A program made the position numbers and the translations under genes. From assembly GCA_901457705.2 (NCBI GenBank), contig LR590083.2:1736597-1800596 (forward strand): 64,000 nucleotides of DNA. Reading direction: 5' to 3'. The notes under the pieces were generated by a model, which ran no database searches, had not been told where the DNA came from, and saw only the letters and a program-made list of their open reading frames with translations. Source of the DNA: Beijerinckiaceae bacterium RH AL1. Lineage in GTDB: Bacteria > Pseudomonadota > Alphaproteobacteria > Rhizobiales > Beijerinckiaceae. Shown in pieces: positions 61,116-64,000 of the stretch (position 1 is the first letter of the stretch; each line of letters opens with the position of its first letter).

Positions 61116-62402
61116 GTGACCCGCCGGGAGACCGCTCTCGCCGTCGTCCGCGTGACGAGCGGCAACTTCCTCGAGATGTTCGATTTCTTCCTGTTCGGCT
61201 TCTACGCGAAGCCGATCGGCGATGCGTTCTTCCCGGCGCACGATCCCGTCTCGCGGCTGCTGCTCGCCTTCCTCACCTTCGGCGCCGCCTTCCTGATGCG
61301 GCCGCTCGGCGCCATCCTGCTCGGCGCCTACGTCGACAAGGTCGGACGTCGGCGCGGGCTCGTCGTCACCTTGGCGATCATGGCGGCCGGCACGCTGACG
61401 ATCGCCTTGACGCCGAGCTTTGCAAGCCTCGCCGCGATCGCCCCGGCGCTCGGCTACGCCGCCCCGCTGCTGGTGCTCGCCGGCCGGCTCGCGCAGGGGT
61501 TTTCGGCCGGCGTCGAGCTCGGCGGCGTCTCGGTCTATCTCGCCGAGATGGCGCCGCCGGGCCGCCGCGGCTTCCTCGTCGCGTTCCAGTCGGCAAGCCA
61601 GCAGGTCGCCGTCGTGGTCGCCGCGCTCGTCGGCTTCGCGCTGGAGCGGACGCTGGGTGCGCCGGCGATCGCGGCCTGGGGCTGGCGGCTGCCGTTCCTC
61701 GCTGGCTGCGCGATCATCCCGCTCCTGTTCTGGATCCGCAGCTCGCTCGCCGAGACCGAGGCGTTCCGCTCGCGGACGCCGCCGGACCTCGCGACGGCGA
61801 TCGCCACGCTCTTCGCGCGCTGGCGCGTCGTGCTCGTCGGCATGCTGCTCGTCGCGATGACCACGGCCTCGTTCTACCTGATTACCGTCTACACGCCGAC
61901 CTTCGGCCAGCACGAGCTGCATCTCGATCCCGGCGCGACGCTGCTGATCGCATGCGCCGTCGGCGTCCTGAACTTCTGCGTGCTGCCCGCGGCCGGCGCG
62001 CTGTCGGATCGGGTCGGCCGGCGACCGCTGCTCATCGCCTGCACGGTGCTGATGCTGCTTACCGCCTATCCCGCCCTGGCGTGGCTCGCCGCCGCGCCGA
62101 GCGTCTCCCGCATGCTCTTGGTCGAGCTGTGGCTCGCGTTGGTCTACGCAAGCTACAACGGCGCCATGGTCGTCGCGCTGACGGAAGCGGTGCCGCCCGC
62201 GGTTCGCACGGCCGGCTTCTCGCTCGCCTACAGCCTCGCCACCGCGCTGTTCGGCGGCATGACGCCCGCCGTGAGCCAGTCCCTGATCGCGTTCACCGGC
62301 GACAAGGCGGCGCCGGGTATCTGGCTGAGCGCGGCGGCGGCGCTCAGCCTGGCCGCCGCCCTCGCCCTGCGCCCGGAGGGGCAAGCTCAGTCGAGCTTGT
62401 AG
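61116..62402 (+). CDS. MFS transporter, MHS/citrate-type proton symporter family
   Basis: 428 residues, 12 membrane helices, GTG start. VVRVTSGNFLEMFDFFLFGF and RPLGAILLGAYVDKVGRRRG are typical of the metabolite:H+ symporter group that carries citrate, tricarballylate or alpha-ketoglutarate. LSDRVGRRPLLIACTV is the second MFS loop. The exact substrate is unknown. The 3' end overlaps the convergent next gene by 16 bases. Confidence 0.9.
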   Translation: MTRRETALAVVRVTSGNFLEMFDFFLFGFYAKPIGDAFFPAHDPVSRLLLAFLTFGAAFLMRPLGAILLGAYVDKVGRRRGLVVTLAIMAAGTLTIALTPSFASLAAIAPALGYAAPLLVLAGRLAQGFSAGVELGGVSVYLAEMAPPGRRGFLVAFQSASQQVAVVVAALVGFALERTLGAPAIAAWGWRLPFLAGCAIIPLLFWIRSSLAETEAFRSRTPPDLATAIATLFARWRVVLVGMLLVAMTTASFYLITVYTPTFGQHELHLDPGATLLIACAVGVLNFCVLPAAGALSDRVGRRPLLIACTVLMLLTAYPALAWLAAAPSVSRMLLVELWLALVYASYNGAMVVALTEAVPPAVRTAGFSLAYSLATALFGGMTPAVSQSLIAFTGDKAAPGIWLSAAAALSLAAALALRPEGQAQSSL

Positions 62403-63082
62403 AAGACGACGAGCGACTGCTCCTTGTGCCCCTCGTAGGGCGCGACCTGGTAGTACATCACGCCCTCGCCCGAGGGGTCGCGCTTGCCGAAGGCGATCTT
62501 CGCCGACGGCGTCTCCGGCGTGCCCGCCGGCGCATCGTCGCGCGATGGGGCGACGCGCGCCCACTCGGCGCCGGTCCACACGCCGATCGGCGCGCGCGCG
62601 TCGTCCTGGTGGATGCGGTTGAAGATGTCGAGCTTGCCGAACGGCGTCTCGGCCACCTTCTCGTCGGCCGGGAAGGTCACCGTGGCGAGGCCGGCCGCGG
62701 CGGGATCGCTGCTCGAGAACGCGATCTTTCCGTCCTTGTGCTCGACCTTGATCGAGATCGGCGCGCCGGGGTGGAAGTCGGCCTTCATGTGCTGCAGCTG
62801 CTGGTACTGCGCCGGCGTGATGCCCATGCGCGGATCGTAGGGCAGGGGTTGGCCCGGCTTGTTGCCCGTCACCGCCTTCTTGAACCAGTCCATGTTGTTG
62901 GCGACCGCAGCGCGGAACTGCCGGTCGATCGCCTGGTCCTCCGGCACCACCGAGAGCGTCATCACGTGGCCCTCGATGGACCCGCTCTTCGGCAGATAGG
63001 CGTCGAGCGGGCCGTCCGCGCGGGCGGCGACGGGCAGGGCGAGAAGGGCGGCGAGGCTCGCGAGCGCGAGGGGACGGAACAT
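62387..63082 (-). CDS. secreted hypothetical protein
   Basis: 231 residues from ATG 63082. Signal peptide PLALASLAALLALPVAARA, then a soluble domain with IEGHVMTLSVVPEDQAIDRQ, FNRIHQDDARAPIGVWTGAE and EGVMYYQVAPYEGHKEQSLV. The balanced composition suggests a folded periplasmic protein. I do not recognise the family. It is divergent from the isochorismatase-like gene. Confidence 0.75.
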   Translation of the reverse strand: MFRPLALASLAALLALPVAARADGPLDAYLPKSGSIEGHVMTLSVVPEDQAIDRQFRAAVANNMDWFKKAVTGNKPGQPLPYDPRMGITPAQYQQLQHMKADFHPGAPISIKVEHKDGKIAFSSSDPAAAGLATVTFPADEKVAETPFGKLDIFNRIHQDDARAPIGVWTGAEWARVAPSRDDAPAGTPETPSAKIAFGKRDPSGEGVMYYQVAPYEGHKEQSLVVFYKLD

Positions 63083-63245
63083 GAGCGACTCCTGAGAGAG
63101 CCGGCTGCGTGCCACGTGGGAGGCCAAGGTCGCAACTTAACTTCCGTCCAGCTTCGCCGTCCGGATGCCTCGCAGGCAGGCCGTCCTTGCCCCGCCCCGC
63201 GCCGATGCGCATCTTGGGGACGTCAGCCCAAGGAGTTCCGCCCCC

Positions 63246-63818
63246 GTGAAAGCCCTCATCGTCGTCGACATGCTCAACGACTTCGTCACCGGCGCCCTCG
63301 CCAATGAGGTCAGGGCCGGGCGTGTCGTCCCGGCGATCCGGCGGCTGATCGACCACGCGCGGGCGGATGCGGACTGGCTCGTCGTCTACGCCTGCGACGC
63401 GCATCGCGCCGACGACCGCGAGGTCGCGCTGTGGGGCAAGCACGCGATGGCCGGCACCTGGGGCGCGCAGGTGATCGAGGCGCTGGCGCCGGTCGGCGCC
63501 GAGCGCGAGATCGTCGTGCCGAAGCGGTTCTACGGCGCGTTCGAGGGCACCGAGCTCGACGACCTGCTCTACGACTACGAGGTCGAGGACGTCGTGCTGG
63601 TCGGCCAGCACCTCGATGTCGGCCTGCGCCACACCGCCTACGGCGCGTTTCTCTCCGACCTCGACATCCACGTGCCGGCGGACGCCGTCTGCGCCCGCGA
63701 CGGCATCGATGCCGAGGCGGCGCTCGGCTACCTGCGCGACATGTATGCCGCCAACCTCACCACATCGACGGCGCTGATCGGGCGGCCGGTGCTGCGCACG
63801 GCGAGCTCGAACCCCTGA
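63246..63818 (+). CDS. isochorismatase/nicotinamidase-fold protein lacking the catalytic cysteine
   Basis: 190 residues from GTG 63246 (AGGAG ten bases upstream). The fold is clear: ALIVVDMLNDFVTGALANEV with the catalytic Asp, VVPKRFYGAFEGTELDDLL with the Lys, and VVLVGQHLDVGLRHTAYGAF. In active cysteine hydrolases the last motif has a Cys, roughly TDxCVxxTA. Here the position is Gly in DVGLRHTA. It may be an inactive or repurposed relative. An alternative upstream start would add 27 Arg/Pro-rich residues. Confidence 0.85.
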   Translation: MKALIVVDMLNDFVTGALANEVRAGRVVPAIRRLIDHARADADWLVVYACDAHRADDREVALWGKHAMAGTWGAQVIEALAPVGAEREIVVPKRFYGAFEGTELDDLLYDYEVEDVVLVGQHLDVGLRHTAYGAFLSDLDIHVPADAVCARDGIDAEAALGYLRDMYAANLTTSTALIGRPVLRTASSNP

Positions 63819-63918
63819 TCCCCCGCTACGGCCAGCCGGAGAGGCTCATCTTGTCGCCGCCGGACGGGCTCGCCATATTCCGGATCGCCGCGCCAGCGCG
63901 GCATCACGAGGACCGGTC

Positions 63919-64000
63919 ATGACCGACTTCCAGGCCTACCAGCGCCCCCGCCCCGTCTCGTTCTTCGCGAGCCCGGCCCTGCCCGCCGCCGCCTTCGCCG
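63919..64000 (+). CDS. unidentified CDS, cut by window end
   Basis: ATG 63919 opens a frame MTDFQAYQRPRPVSFFASPA that runs off the end after 27 codons. GAGGA lies about nine bases upstream. Too little is visible to name the product. It follows the isochorismatase-like gene by 100 bases on the same strand. Confidence 0.5.
   Translation, partial: MTDFQAYQRPRPVSFFASPALPAAAFA

Noticed and set aside
61026-63671. An 881-codon leftward frame across the MFS and later genes
   Set aside because: It overlaps three well-supported genes and its composition (Arg/Asp/Gly/Glu repeats) is that of a frame shadow.

Overview
The window is GC-rich chromosomal DNA from an alphaproteobacterium. The most likely order is Hyphomicrobiales (Rhizobiales). 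Third codon positions are overwhelmingly G or C. The gene order (argS, SPOR protein, nagZ, scpA, scpB, tatABC, serS, surE, pcm, then rne, amidase, PBP1a, prfB) is a core neighbourhood typical of this class. I cannot name the genus from the sequence alone. I see no phage, plasmid, transposase or CRISPR genes.

Layout. Positions 1-4567 read leftward and hold a Nudix hydrolase (cut by the window edge), NAD kinase, a small secreted protein, an AsmA-like periplasmic protein and the Fe-S carrier ErpA. One rightward secreted protein lies among them. Dgt (4692) starts the rightward core block: argS, a SPOR cell-division protein, nagZ, scpA/scpB, tatA/B/C, then serS, surE and pcm. An Atm1-type ABC exporter follows on the other strand. 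Rne reads left at 25320-28517, and the amidase and PBP1a (mrcA) read right from 29111. PrfB follows at 37801 and carries a textbook programmed +1 frameshift site.

Accessory DNA sits between these conserved genes. It includes a FitAB/VapBC-type toxin-antitoxin pair between dgt and argS. A solitary HicB-like gene lies inside a 936-bp unit bounded by 180-bp inverted repeats after tatC. An AbrB/Doc pair with a perfect operator palindrome precedes serS, and a VapD toxin with its small partner lies between serS and surE. A Phd-type antitoxin with a decayed PIN toxin sits beside rne. A restriction endonuclease, a C5-cytosine methyltransferase and a Vsr repair nuclease separate mrcA from prfB.

Positions 40828-50778 form an exopolysaccharide locus: acyltransferase, O-antigen-ligase/polymerase-like protein, secreted propeller-like protein, polyprenyl glycosylphosphotransferase, GT4 glycosyltransferase, export lipoprotein, and a divergent Wzc/ExoP-like co-polymerase whose kinase domain has lost its ATP-binding loop. 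The last section holds an SDR, a PCuAC copper chaperone, a class A PBP with a nuclease-like C-terminal domain, hemB, tRNA-Val(CAC), gph, rpiA, a DUF2059 protein, glutathione reductase, an MFS transporter and a cysteine-less isochorismatase-fold protein.

Two coding anomalies matter for any user. SerS is interrupted by a single-base deletion near 19541, probably a sequence error or a very recent mutation. The serine/threonine-rich remnants and repeat-invaded start sites noted below make some gene starts uncertain.
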